A DNA stretch of 64,000 bases from Oncomelania hupensis (lineage: Eukaryota > Mollusca > Gastropoda > Littorinimorpha > Pomatiopsidae). The notes under the pieces were generated by a model, which did not search any database, was not told the origin of the DNA, and saw only the letters and a list, made by a program, of their open reading frames with translations. The stretch covers positions 70,434,750 to 70,498,749 of the forward strand of contig CM072519.1 in the NCBI GenBank assembly GCA_036898135.1. Direction: 5' to 3'. The position numbers and the translations under genes were made by a program. Shown piece by piece: positions 26,996 through 38,454 of the stretch; the first letter of the stretch is position 1; each line of letters begins with the position of its first letter.

Positions 26996-27399
26996 GGAGG
27001 TGGTGAGTACATAACCCGATTGTGCTATGCATGCGAGTAAAAAATGAAAAGCGTTAGTGCAACCCCTGAAGTGTGATGTAGGAGCGTGTAGCATAGTGGA
27101 TGCTTGCGCTATACAAGACTACATCATTACATCATCATCAAGCAAGAGGAAACTGGACTGTCCAAACACTTCCTTTTTGCGGTCAACTGACCAATGGATA
27201 ATATACAACCAAAGACCCCTACCTTCAGCCTCTTTCCAAAGAAACCACTTCTTTTAATGCATTTTCCAAATGCAGCAACATTAAACAGCAACACTGATCA
27301 CAAATAAGCTATTATCCATTTAGCACCATAAAAGGGTAAAAGACCTATTCACACTATCAACTTCTCAAACGCACTTTAGTGTGCCTTTGGTGCAAACAA

Positions 27400-27625
27400 A
27401 TTGTGAACAAGTTTGCAGCAGTAGGTAGTATTTATGGACTAGAATCAAACAAGGGCTGAATCAACACCTCACATTACACATCTTCCAAAGACTACACCAT
27501 TCACAAACTACGCAGCAGCAGTAGGTAGTATTTATGGACTGGAATAAAACAAGGGCTGAATCAACACCTCACATTACACATCTTCAAAAGACTACACCAT
27601 TCACAAACAACTACGCAGCAGCAAT
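27400..27625. repeat. Direct duplication of about 112 bp
   Basis: Two adjacent copies starting GCAGTAGGTAGTATTTATGG (27418 and 27521), differing by a few substitutions (ACTAGAATCAA against ACTGGAATAAA). Confidence 0.85.
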
Positions 27626-27662
27626 ATACAACCAAATGGATAGAAACAAAATGACAGCACCG

Positions 27663-28262
27663 ACATTACATTACATTACATGATTATTGCTTTAGGTCCA
27701 GCGGACTCTTCCGAGCCAAATCAGGACCAGACAACCCCTGATCCGCATAAAAGATCTGTTGAAACAACCCTAGTGGTAAAACTGAAGGCACTCCACCAGC
27801 CAGTCACTTTACAATAAAGACATCCCACGCAGGGGACGCTGAGGCTATACTCTAATTTATAGAACCCCCGTTTACAAAAACAAAATAGAATACAAGCATC
27901 ATTATAAAATATCAACAAAAAGCATACATAGAAAATGCCTACATTCCTAAATAATAACATCATAGGAAGCCCCAGTGACCATTTGGCAGAAAGCGTTCAA
28001 TATTCCCAAGCTGATCCAACAGACCTCACACACAAATGAGGAGTTTTGTCCCGGAAGAGTTTTCAAGAAAAAGGGTAGGTGACTGGTCTAGCGAAGAAGA
28101 AGATAGTATAGTAGATTGGTAGAACAGAGTAGGAATGAGAAAGAACAAATGAGAAAGACAGCGACAGTGGGAATTTAAGGCACTAAATTTCCAGAAAGTG
28201 GGGATACTATTTATACTGAAACCCCTGGCATCCTCACTGGGGGGGGGGGGGGGGGGGGGGAG
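27663..28262 (-). mobile_element. Dispersed repeat family A, full-length-like, TTACA tail
   Basis: Begins (TTACA)n then TGATTATTGCTTTAGGTCC and runs to ACCCCTGGCATCCTCAC, ending in a run of about 22 G (28239-28260). The 80-codon frame 27963-27721 matches the hydrophobic frame of other copies. Confidence 0.8.
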
Positions 28263-28950
28263 TTAGACTGGTCAACAAACTTGGTTTTTGTATTGTTCAA
28301 CATTAAAAAGAATGGCAGCTTTTGGTCCAGCAAAATCACTACAGTTCTACAAATACTGAATGTGGGAACAACTATGCAAGGGAAGGTAACAATATTCATA
28401 TCCCTGAGAACAGTTACAGCCTACAACCCTCATCTGCCTCCTAAAAATTAAAAAAAAAATTAAAAAATTGTATCACATATCAATACAAACAAATTATTTG
28501 AGCATTGTACCACAAAACACACAGGAAAACAAACATTTTGTTGGAATGATAAATGGAGAAATTTTACAAATTAAAATGAATTGTATGACAGCAATACTGA
28601 CAAGGTCCCAAGGTATGACTAAACACAGTCCTAGAGGACTAGCTCAACTTTAACCAAAAATTCAACTGTGCGCACATCTTAGGAGATTATGCAGTCAAAC
28701 TTGACCAACATTTTGTTTATCAAAAATGAGAAGGATGAGGAAGCCAAAAGATCCATTGTTATACAGGACGGGGATAAGTGCCACAACAAAAGTTCTCCTT
28801 TAGCACAGTGACCTTCAATTGTCACCAAATTGTCCATACAAACTCTTATACAGGCCTATGGTGAACAGACCAGAGCTTTGTGTACCCCAACCCATCGGAT
28901 CCATTTTCAGCTGTGCTGCAACGACCTCCAACTGATCTGCTGAAAGCAAC
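28263..28950 (-). other. Possible 3' UTR of the host gene
   Basis: Lies immediately downstream (minus sense) of the stop codon at 28951. It is not repetitive within this window. I saw no convincing AATAAA in the expected place, so the transcript end is undetermined; it could also extend into family A sequence. Confidence 0.3.
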
Positions 28951-29256
28951 CTATAAAGCGCTCACTGGCAGTCTAGTATTGAAACTGGGAACTGAAGTGT
29001 CACCGCTGTGAACCTCCACGACGCTAAAATCCTGGGGGAAGGTTGAAGCTTTGTTGGGAAGCCCCGAACTATGATCCCTGCTGGAGAACGCTGAACTCTG
29101 ATCCCTGCTGGAGAAAGCTGAACTATGATCCCTGCTCAGCTCTCTGCTAAAACTGCCTCTGGGATCCTGCAGCCTACGATGGTCGGCACTGTCCACACTC
29201 TTGAATGACTCCTCGCAGGGCTGGTGGTGATGGGAGGGTTCAAAGAACTTCACTTC
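28951..29256 (-). CDS. Host gene, last coding exon
   Basis: Terminal exon of the minus-strand gene spanning 53.4 to 28.95 kb. The acceptor TTGTTGACAG precedes GAAGTGAAGTTC at 29256. The frame is phase 0, matching the donor of the preceding exon at 33653. It encodes about 101 residues beginning EVKFFEPSHHHQP and ends at TAG (28951-28953). Residues about 35-70 contain three imperfect repeats of SRDHSSAFS (nucleotide repeats at 29073-29135), so the tail is Ser/Asp/Arg-rich and probably disordered. No domain is recognised. The intron before it is 4.4 kb and filled by a LINE with nested insertions. Confidence 0.65.
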   Translation of the reverse strand, partial: EVKFFEPSHHHQPCEESFKSVDSADHRRLQDPRGSFSRELSRDHSSAFSSRDQSSAFSSRDHSSGLPNKASTFPQDFSVVEVHSGDTSVPSFNTRLPVSAL

Positions 29257-29702
29257 CTGTCAACAAAACAAGGTGATCCTACTGTCAGTTATACTATGGT
29301 GGACAGCAAACAAGTAGATTTTTAATGTTGCCATACTACAGCTACAAACTGTGATCCACCCTCAATAAAAACGGTCAATGTACCTGTCATCACTATCATT
29401 TTCCCTTAACACTGAAGCGGGTCAACATTTAATAAAATAATAATAAAGATGATGATGTTGATCATGATGGTGATGATGTAGGCGGTTGTCATACGAATCA
29501 AAATAAGACTTTGATGCGCCGACAGCACTCATGGCTGAACTGGCGTCTGGGCTCAGTTCAAAGAGAGAGGGACGGGTGTGAACCAGACCAACAAAGCAAC
29601 GATAGTGTGTGAAAACTGAATATGTTATTTCTGAAAATTCTGTATTTTATAGCACATGTACCCAATGGGTATTTTTTGTCGAAATATATACACATAAACA
29701 TA

Positions 29703-29703
29703 T

Positions 29704-29781
<78 letters not shown>
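29703..29781. repeat. (GATA)n microsatellite at a LINE tail
   Basis: About 19 GATA units next to the 3' end of a minus-strand LINE copy (AACCCTAATCCTATCC at 29784). It probably grew from the LINE's own GGATA tail. Confidence 0.95.
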
Positions 29782-29782
<1 letters not shown>

Positions 29783-30536
29783 TAACCCTAATCCTATCCT
29801 GTAACTCGGAGGTTGATGGGGCACCACAGATGATCGTTTAACCAGCGTACTCCATCTTTCTCTGTCCTCAGCATACCTCATGGCTTCGCTCAGTGTCAAG
29901 CCAGTCCTTTCTCCAATGTTGTCCTCCCACCTCTTTTTCGGTCTCCCTCTTCTTCTACCTCCTTGCTCTGTGCCTTGCATTATGGTCTTTGCAAGGCCTG
30001 ATGATCTGGTGACGTGGCCATTTTTTCACCACTGTGAGCAGGTCATTGTGTTGTCCAATGGCTTGTGTGATGGCCTGTCGGACTTCGTCATTCGTGATGT
30101 GCTGGGTATAGGAAATACCCAGAAGTCTTCTGTAGCACCTCATCTTCATGCTTTGTATTCTTCGTTGTAGATCTGCTGTGAGGGTCCATGTTTCACAAGC
30201 GTATAGGAAGATAGAGATGACAAGGGAGCGCAGGAGCCTTGCCAGGGCAGCAGTTGTTTGTGCGTTCCTGGGGAGGATTTCCTGTTGGGACCCATTGTCT
30301 GATACAATGGCTCCTAAATATTTGAAGCTAAGCACTGTGTTGAGGGATTGGCCTTGGAATTCGATATCCGTGTTGATGCCATTGGTGTTGTTGGTCATCA
30401 TTTTGGTCTTCTCTGCACTGATTTCCATTCCAAAGACTCTGGAGGTGGTGTCAAGCCTCTGTACCAGCTGTTCAAGTTCTTGTTCCTCTCCAGCCAATCC
30501 ATCAATGTCATCCGCAAAATGAACGTTGGAGATTGC

Positions 30537-30853
30537 AGTTTATTAATATTATCCCTTTCTATCGGGAAACTCTGGACCGCCTCCCCTGGGGAAGGTGTAG
30601 TCGCAGCCTGTGGCGCGCCCAAACCCAACCTACAAAATATTATTTTATGATTTTTGAAATTTTGCTGGGGGAGCAAACCAGGGTACCCAGAGAAAACACC
30701 TGAGATGTTGCCCAAGTCGAAAGTAAATAATATTCGGAGAAAAATAATGCCCAGATGCTGGATCGAACCCACACCTGTCAGGCGCCATTGGTTTCTGGCT
30801 TGTGGACATGGCAAGTTAGTCCTGCCTTAGCCCACTTGGCCACAACGCTCGCT
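30537..30853 (-). mobile_element. SINE family L inserted in a LINE
   Basis: Complement of the 24578-24949 family, with box B complement GGATCGAACCCACACCTG near 30762-30780 and the body motif. LINE sequence resumes at 30854. About 12 bp of the LINE target is missing and no long duplication is seen, so integration was atypical. Confidence 0.85.
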
Positions 30854-31526
30854 TGCTGACTGTGCCTTCGTGATCTGCAAGGGCATCTGACATGAAGTGC
30901 TCTAGGAAGATGCTGAAGAGTGTTGGAGAGAGTATGCATCCTTGACACACACTGATTGTTGTTCTGAACCAGTTTCCAATGGTGCTGTTATGGAGGACGG
31001 CACTGGTAGCCTTGTCATACAGGCTTTTGATGACTTCAATAATTTTAGGGCTGATGTTGTACACTCTCATGGTTGCCCACAGCACTGCATTCCAGACTCG
31101 GTCAAACACCTTCTTGAAGTCTACGAACACATGATATAGATGTTGTTGGTGCTGTAGGTATTTCTTGCAGATTATTCTGAGGTTGAAAATCTGTTCAGTG
31201 GTACTTCGCCCTGCCCTGAATCCTGCTTGTTCTTCAGCTATGATTTGTTCAGCTTGGGGTTTCAAACTGTTGAGTATTAATTTCAGGAGGACCTTGCTGG
31301 GATGGCTGATGAGGCTGATGGTGTGTTCATTTTCACACTCTCATGGTTGCCCACAGCACTGCATTCCAGACTCAGTCAAACACCTTCTTGAAGTCTACCG
31401 AACCTTTGTTGGAAGTGATGACAAGCGACTGGGTCCAGGGTGCAGGCCACTCGCCACTCTACCAGATCTTGTTACAGATAATGGTGAGGGCGTCAATCAT
31501 CGCTTCTTCTTCTGGGTCAGAAAGAC

Positions 31527-32330
31527 CCGCTTGCAACCCTTCGATAGATTATATGTCTCAAGGTATAGACCTTGTGGTAGTTTTATCTTACCTCAGAGTT
31601 GGAGAAAACTGCCAGTAAACTTATTTCGGTATTCAAAAAGGCCTGGCGAATGGTCCCTACATCGAGCTAAATTTGAATCCTTCTCTATTACGCATGCGCT
31701 CTTCGATGACAACGCCACAACAGCTTTCTTAGCAGACGACAGATCACACGAAGGAAAAAGCAACTTTTCCATCAAAAATATTTCGTTTAATTAGAATTGA
31801 AAGAGGAAACCCAAAACATCTTTCTTTCATACTTTGCTTTGGTCATTAATCTACCATCAAAATGGAAATATTTTATGGCAATTTTACTGGCACAAGGATA
31901 AATAGAACTGGAAACTAGTGCTAAACACAGTTGCAGTGAAGGAAGAAGTGACGATGCCGGTTCGCATGTTGCAACTCCTCTCCTACTTCATCCACAATTC
32001 GCACGATGTCGATTCTTTGAAATGTAAATTTCCTGTAATATTCTACATCATCTGGTATATTTAGAGGATTTCATCTGTCCCGAAAGACGCTTTTCCGTTG
32101 TCTCCGATGCAAAATCATTGCGAAAACAATGCATTCGCTATTTTTACCTCGGCACAGGTACGAGTTACTGGTAGGGGGGGTAGCATCGGTAAAATTATCG
32201 ACCGTTTGGCTGAGTGGCAGGGCAATTAAATCTTCTCTGAATACCAGACAAGTCCAAACCAGCGGAAGGTACGGATTTTACCCTTCCTCATGGTAAATTA
32301 CCGGCAGGTATTGCCTTTTCTGAATACGGT
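31527..32330. mobile_element. Unidentified 0.8-kb insertion in a LINE
   Basis: The LINE reads CATCGCTTCTTCTTCT before and GCTTGAAGCAGTTCCG after; other copies are continuous there. The insert starts GGGTCAGAAAGACCCGC and ends CTGAATACGGTCCCT. Ends show only a weak inverted GGTC/GACC. No protein motif is recognised. Confidence 0.55.
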
Positions 32331-33652
32331 CCCTGCTTGAAGCAGTTCCGTGGGTATGTTAACCACTCCCGCTGACTTCCCCTTCTTCAGCGATTGCACT
32401 GCTGTCAACTTCTTCTCGGAGAATTGGGAGGATTTCTTCTTCTCTGTTCTCGGGACATGCTAGAACTGAGGGGTCTCCATTTGGTGTGTGGTTGTAAAGG
32501 TGAGAGCAGTACTCTGTCCATCTGTCCAAGACTTCTTGTTCTTCTGTTAAGGCATATGCCAGACTTGGTTTGGATCGTGGATACCTTGGGCTGTTTAACA
32601 CTTGTCAGCCGCTCCACAGTCTGGTAGGCCTTCTTGCTGTTCTTCTTGTTCAGACTGTTCTCTATTTCCTGGCATTGATCTTCTATCCAGTTCTCCTTTG
32701 CTGTGCTCATGCCTTTTCTGATGTATTGTTGATTTTTCGGTAGGCATCAGCTTAGGTGTTCTTTTTTGTTTTCATCTCTCTTCGTTTATCACACCGATCC
32801 AAAAGTTCAGGTGTGATTCACGGCTTCTTCTTTGGCTGGTGCTTGCCAAGGATTTCAGTGGCGGCGTCTGTCACAGCTGATTTGAGGGTGGTGGTCACAT
32901 GGTGTTGACATCTACTTCAACAGCTCCCAAAATGAGCAATGGGGCAAATTTCCCTCCAATTGTGGCTTGAAATATTTCTGTTAACTCCGGATCTTGCAGT
33001 TTGTCCAGGTCAAACTTCAGTCTAGTGCACTTTGCTGTGTTTACTCTCTGCAAGTGGAGCTGGAAAGACATCATGAGATCGTGGTCACTTTTGATGCCTG
33101 CTCCAGGAAAAGTTTGTGTCCTGCCAATGTTGATGAGTCTCAGACCCCTGTCATTTGTCTCGTTGTTGCAGTGGGATCCACATGTGTCTCCCCAGTTGTG
33201 GTGCACATCTTGGCCAACCTTGACATTCCAGTCGCCTTGCACTATAACTATGTCCTTCGGCACTTGGTCAAGAACAGCCTGTAGATTTTCATCAAAATCC
33301 TCCACTTCGCTGTCGTCATAGTCTGATGTTGGGGCATAGGCCTGGATAATGGCGATGTTGAAAGGAGCTGCTCTCAGACGGATGGTAATGAGTCTACTGG
33401 AGACTGGTCAGGATTACGGGCGAGGCGCGCATTACCGCGCTATAGGACGCTAAGAGTTAAGGAGCAAGTCACATACACGTTGCATACACATACACATACA
33501 TAATACATGGCCACACACAAAATATGATGACAGCGATGATCACGATGATAATAACAATGATGATTAGGGTTTGTTTTATTATCTTGCTAATAAATATCTA
33601 GACCATTGCATGCTCTGCTCAGTTGGCTGTCAGCAAAAATTAAAACACTCAC

Positions 33653-33798
33653 GTCATCATCCAGCAGGATTGGATCATAGCCGTAATGTGCCAGGCTCTC
33701 CCGGATGCTCTCCCAGTTGGCGGGCTTGCAGTGTGACAGGCTGCTTTTGGACAGGCTCAGAAGAGTCTGGGCAGAATAGCGCCCACTCTTGGGCAGGG
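33653..33798 (-). CDS. Host gene, penultimate exon
   Basis: A 146-bp exon. The acceptor CATTTGGCTTAG ends before CCCTGCCC (33798) and the donor is GATGATGAC|GTGAGT (33653), a consensus donor. Phase 1 in and phase 0 out agree exactly with the exons on both sides. It encodes LPKSGRYSAQTLL, then LSLSKSSLSHCKPANW, then a well-structured-looking segment ending GYDPILLDDD. Codon composition is balanced, unlike surrounding AT-rich intron. I do not recognise the family. Agreement of phase across five consecutive exons is the main support. Confidence 0.7.
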
Positions 33799-33865
33799 CT
33801 AAGCCAAATGAGTGCAATTTAGCAATAGGAACACAAGTAACGCTGTGGTCATGTTTGACTGCCTG

Positions 33866-34018
33866 GGCTTTTTATGTACCACACACAGGCCCGCTACAAT
33901 TAACATCCTCAGTGCCATCTTCTTTACCACCTCAAACATAGGCTTTTATGTACCACACACAGGCCCGCTACTATTAACATCCTCAGTGCCATCTTCTTTA
34001 CCACCTCAAACATAGGCT
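33866..34018. repeat. Direct duplication of about 76 bp in an intron
   Basis: Two adjacent copies containing TATGTACCACACACAGGCCC and ending CCACCTCAAACATAGGCT, with one substitution (CTACAATT against CTACTATT) and a one-base length difference. Recent duplication. Confidence 0.9.
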
Positions 34019-34860
34019 CAAGGCACTGACTGAAAACAGGATCTAATACAATTCACCCAAGCGCCAACCTGCTGCTTGATGTGCATTGTTCAACGGCTAA
34101 GACCACAGAGCGATCCTGAAGGACCGAGGGACAACAGGGCCTAGTACTTGTTGGCTGTGGCTGCCACTCACCCCGCCACGACATGACCTTTTAGTTCTCC
34201 TAAGCCCAGGCTATGGAATGCATGCATGCACGCAGACTCAACCTTGTTTTATATTGTCATCCGATGGATCGGTTTGCATGTGTATGATGGTCATGTTTTT
34301 CTCTTACTTCAATCCGATGGTAAACAGTTGGTTTTATCATACCAAGCAAATATAATGAATTATTTATTGCTTGTTAACTTTGGGAGTGTCTGTGTGCATG
34401 CGCATGCAAGCACCTAGAGAAAACTACTGGTTTGGAATTGTCGTTGTACAAAATAAATTATAATTATTAGTATAAGTCTAATCCTACTGCAACTGTAATG
34501 ATGTTCTACTACTATTGCGTGCACCTTGGGTGAAATTTCATCCTAACATCTGCAGACTATGTTTACTCGTATGAAATTGAACAGCCAGTACATTAACAGG
34601 GGTGCTGAAAGCAGGAAATGTTCAGCTGGCTTGCCTAACTAGTGACCCAGCCAAAGAGTGAGCTGCATGCTGTTGGTCACCCATATTCATTTTTTTTCTT
34701 GCATTTAGAAGCTGGGTGAATGCTTTTTTCACTCCTGATTGAGCAAATTTTGGCGCTTGAAAGTGTGCTATACAAAAGCGAAAGCTCTTCCTTTAAATGC
34801 CAATGGCTGCAACTTGGAATGGTGTAGGGCTAAGTGAAATGGATTGAGTACCATACTCAC

Positions 34861-34915
34861 GATGGAGCTGTATGATGGTCAGGCTGGCTCCTATCTGCTC
34901 ACTCACCTCCTCCAC
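34861..34915 (-). CDS. Host gene, 55-bp exon
   Basis: Acceptor CTGTGTGTAG before GTGGAGGAG (34915) and donor CTCCATC|GTGAGTATGG (34861). Enters in phase 0 and leaves in phase 1, matching both neighbours. It encodes VEEVSEQIGASLTIIQLH. The exon itself contains a strong internal donor-like GAG|GTGAGT near 34905. Function unknown. Confidence 0.65.
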
Positions 34916-35130
34916 CTACACACAGCACAGGCCACATTCATAGACAACTACTGACACATTAACCAACAAAAAATACATAAATACAGAAACAAATAACATA
35001 AATTAAGGAACAAAACCAGTATTAGTTAGTTTATTTTTTTAACGAATAGGTGAGCATACTGCGTTTAAATGCAGGCAGATAAAAACAAGAACAAGAAAAT
35101 CGTTGATTAAATTTAATGTTCAGGAGGCTA

Positions 35131-35537
35131 CAGACATGCCTACCCCAAATTTCAAATTTTACTATTTATTTTGTTAAAAAACAAAATGTCAAATTTCAGA
35201 AACAATGCTTCCTGGTCTTATAGACGGGAACTTCTCTGTTTAAATCTCTAGGTAGCACTTTCATGCAGGGCCGATCGCTCGATTCGCTGTCTTTTATTTC
35301 GCGCCATAGTGAAAAGTCACATACGCATGCCCACTTAAGACTTTCACATGAAACACTTCCGGCCTAGTTTCATATGAGCCATCATGAAATCTCCAGCTAA
35401 GCCCAAAGACTTGTTTCCATCTCTGGAACACCATTTCTTTCACAACTCTCATTTTTCATAACGCAAAAAATTACTGCTTAACATTTTTGGGAATTTCCAG
35501 ACAAAATACGAAAATTCCTTATACGTAGGCATGCATG
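35131..35537. mobile_element. Short hAT-like MITE
   Basis: Starts CAGACATGCCTACCCC and ends ACGTAGGCATGCATG, inverted partners that also match the ends of the element at 35627-36326. It is about 0.4 kb and non-coding. Its target duplication is not clear. Confidence 0.6.
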
Positions 35538-35626
35538 ATCAAAATAAAAGAAGAAAAGAAGGAAAGAAATAAAGAAAGGAAAGAAAGAAAGAAAAAAAGA
35601 AAGAATAGTAAAAAAAAAAAGAACAG

Positions 35627-36326
35627 CAGGCATGCCTACCCTCAATTTGAAGTTTCAGTATTAGCTTTTTTAAATTTCAGTATTATTATTACAATTTCCG
35701 TATTTACTTTTACTATTTATTGTTTTTGCACTCAACCTTTTTGATATTATGTGAAGGATCCAGCGATAGATTGATTTTCTGCCACAATCTTCTTTTTCTT
35801 CTCCAAAGCCTCGTAATTCTTGATCTGCTGTGGGCCTTCTATCCACGTGCCGATTGATGTCCTTCATATCACTGGCGGACATGCCAGACTGGTTGGCACA
35901 AATCGTACTTTTGAGTCAGTGCTGTCGCGAATAACGAAAGGACATTTTTCTGAATACGCGGCAATATATGCCTGTCCCTTGCGCCGTTTCTTTGAAGATT
36001 CAGATTCACAATCACTTTGCTTAGCCATTCGTTTGGACGCCATGTTTCTAAATCTGTCTCGCGAGCACCGATCTTCACTGCGACTGCGCAAAAACTGGTT
36101 TGTGTCTCTACTGCGACTGCGCATTGCTGTATTAAGGGTTCGGCTGCCTTCAGAAAAACCTCACGCGGTGCATTACCACAGGCCAAAGAGTTCGTTTTTT
36201 TTTTTCCAATGTTGTTTTTATTTATTTCCGGAATATGAAACAAGTATCCGTATTTTCCTTAGCGCTTGCCGAGTTTTTCAAATTTCCTGAAAAAATATGG
36301 AAATTCCGTATGGGTAGGTATGCCTG
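35627..36326 (-). mobile_element. hAT-like transposon fragment with zinc-finger exon
   Basis: A 700-bp element with inverted ends CAGGCATGCCTACCC and CAGGCATACCTACCC (complement of the right end), flanked by the 6-bp duplication GAACAG (35621-35626 and 36327-36332). A minus-strand frame beginning MASKRMAKQSDCESES (36040) continues through QAYIAAYSEKCPFVIRDS and, after frame slips, into SDMKDINRHVD (about 35850-35880). This is the layout of the N-terminal zinc-finger exon of many hAT transposases (C-x2-C ... GG-x-D-x2-RH). No catalytic core. Confidence 0.8.
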
Positions 36327-36436
36327 GAACAGGGAGAAAAAGTTTAAATAAAAATAAACAACAAAAAAAGCAATGAATGAAAGAAAAGCAGAAGGAAGGA
36401 AGGAAAAAGACTACTGGTTGCAAGCCAATCGTTCAC

Positions 36437-36508
36437 CAGTTCTTCATTGCTGCTTCCAGACTTGATCACTTTGGCACCCCTGTGGCAGTTCATCACGGAA
36501 AACACATC
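36437..36508 (-). CDS. Host gene, 72-bp exon
   Basis: Acceptor GTGATTTTCAG before GATGTG (36508); donor GAAGAACTG|GTGAAC (36437). Exactly 24 codons, phase 0 to phase 0, encoding DVFSVMNCHRGAKVIK then SGSSNEEL. An alternative later donor (CCA|GTAGTC) would break phase with the next exon, so I prefer this one. Family not recognised. Confidence 0.62.
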
Positions 36509-37766
36509 CTGAAAATCACAACCAAATAAATATCAGTATTTATCCGGCAAAGAATATTGATTAACCCTTAAGCTGGATGTCTGGACAATTTCTGCTCTGT
36601 CCTCCATTAAACCTTCCGGATCAACCGAAAGATTGATTTCGGTTGCAATCCTGGCTAGTTCCGCTAGTTCGGCCTTGCACTGCCATGCAACATCCATCCC
36701 CCTTAACTGAAGAAAAGCTTGCAGCTTGGCGTTACATGGTTATTTATCAATCGCTTATTCAGCCCCGATGCTTGAATCCTGATGAGTGTAACTCAAATTC
36801 GTTTATCCACACAGCCTGTTCTCTCAGCTACAAGGCAGGAATCGTTGTAAAAAGTTTTCAAACTTTATTCAGCAAACATCAACAATTGCATTCAAGAACA
36901 CTTTCCAAAAATCACTACAAAAATCATCCTACAAGCAGACGGTGCATTACTTATATAGCCTCTCTGCAATCGAGAAAAACGTCAAACATTCCAGCATGAT
37001 ACAATAACACCCAATCAAAATAAAACTCGTCACCGATCTATGCTCTACCTTCGTCATAGAACCTTCTTTAGGTTATAAGAATCGCTTAGCTATTACCGGA
37101 CCTATCTGGAAGCTTAAGGTTTATAATAAACAATTCCAGAAAGTTCTCCACGATATCCACCGACAAAAATGACCAACATCATACCAAGCTTCTTCTAGCA
37201 ACAGTTCAAAATCTAAAAAGTCAAAGGTAAATACACACTATCATTGCATTGCTTTGCAAAACAAAATGATTGGATCTATCGTGCGCGTCTTAAACATACC
37301 ACTGTGGGTAGCTTTCATAGTGTTCTGAGACGGAATGTCGGCCTGGACAACTCTGGGTCATTAAAACCAAACCAAAAAGATAAGTTACCTCCCATTTCTG
37401 AATAAGACCTAATCATTTGGTTCTTCAGTTATTACCCTTCTACCATATCTCAAACAAATGGCTTCTTTTTCATCACCACATTGGACAAAGACGACTGAAC
37501 ATAGATTTTAACTTTTAAAAGACTGTTATTCAAGGTTTCCAAATAATTGAACAAGGAAGCATTTGTGTCCTTGATGACTGTTACATAATGGTAGCAAGGC
37601 AAGGGTTCATCAGAGAAATGTCATTTCTACATACATGGTCTGGTACAGTCATGTTTTGTTTTATTAACACAGGTCAAATCATTGTGCATCCATACGAACA
37701 TTCACAATTACACATTTTATTTACTACGATAGACATTTGATGCACTTCACCTAATCCTATATTACG

Positions 37767-37805
<39 letters not shown>

Positions 37806-38009
37806 TTCGATATATACGTGCTTTTCCACAAATCACCAATCTGTACCAGCAAACATGTTCACATGTTTCACCCACTTTCTCACAAACAAACACACATATA
37901 TCACTCAAACAAGTGGTGTAAAAAGGCAGGGAGATCGCTATTACAAGATTGAAAGGAAAGCAAATTTTAATTTTTGAAATGTTATATTGACTCTATCCAA
38001 TACTATTGT
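36509..38009. other. Intron sequence, no gene; (AAT)n
   Basis: 37768-37803 is an (AAT)n microsatellite. The 118-codon plus-strand frame at 36643-36999 is antisense to the gene and has no recognisable motif. Otherwise nothing supported. Confidence 0.5.
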
Positions 38010-38152
38010 TGAAGGGAGGGAGGAAACCGGAGTACCCAGAGAAAACCCTCAGTGACCTCAATAGTAATGCACTTCAGTCACTTAAGTTCACCCTTGCGGG
38101 AATCGAACCTACAAACTTCAGCACAGAAAGCCAGCGACTAATCCACAGCGCC
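38010..38152 (-). mobile_element. tRNA-headed SINE, third type
   Basis: On the minus strand the head is ATGGCGCTGTGGATTAGTCG with box B GGTTCGATTCC, and the body ends GGGTTTTCTCTGGGTACTCC then GGTTTCCTCCCTCC. It shares the TCTCCGGGTACTCC-type domain with family L but has a different head and middle, so two SINE families here use the same body domain. Confidence 0.75.
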
Positions 38153-38454
38153 ATCATCCACTGCGGCATACACACTATTATACATGTAAATATCACAGTC
38201 TAAACATCTTGGGTGAGGGTGAGGATGGAAGTGAATTTATAACTACATGGGGACAACAATAATTTGAGTGCTGAGGTCAGTTACATACACTCACATATTG
38301 TTGGCAGTCAAAATAAGAAAAACATTTTAACCAAAAAAATTGTTTGAGTTAATTTTGTAGATTTTTAGGCAGTCTAAGAATTATTTTTGAGTTTACCAAA
38401 ACAACGAAAACTAGAAGGCAAAGCCCATATGACGCACATGCTCCTCAAGGAACT

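Larger units (their letters stand above)
29790..33412 (-). pseudogene. RTE-like LINE copy, 5'-truncated and interrupted
   Basis: Minus-strand copy from the 3' tail (29790) to the mid endonuclease region (33412; SPVSSRLI onward missing at the N side). Recognisable parts are the C-terminal domain (29800-30540), RT with VDFKKVFDRVW and VCQGCILSPTLF (30860-31260), the linker (32340-32900) and EN with GDWNVK (about 33230) and SDHDL. It is interrupted by a SINE (30537-30853) and an unidentified insert (31527-32330). EN has an in-line deletion of about 45 residues, NDRGLRL joining directly to INIGRTQTF. It lies in a host intron, same strand as the gene. Confidence 0.85.

Noticed and set aside
29558..29980. 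Single protein with a Tyr-Leu-Ser-Ile tail
   Set aside because: It is the LINE C-terminus reading through a drifted tail into (GATA)n, not a separate gene.
35869..36290. Overlapping plus-strand frame of 156 codons opposite the hAT exon
   Set aside because: It is the antisense shadow of the minus-strand hAT zinc-finger exon and crosses the element's end.
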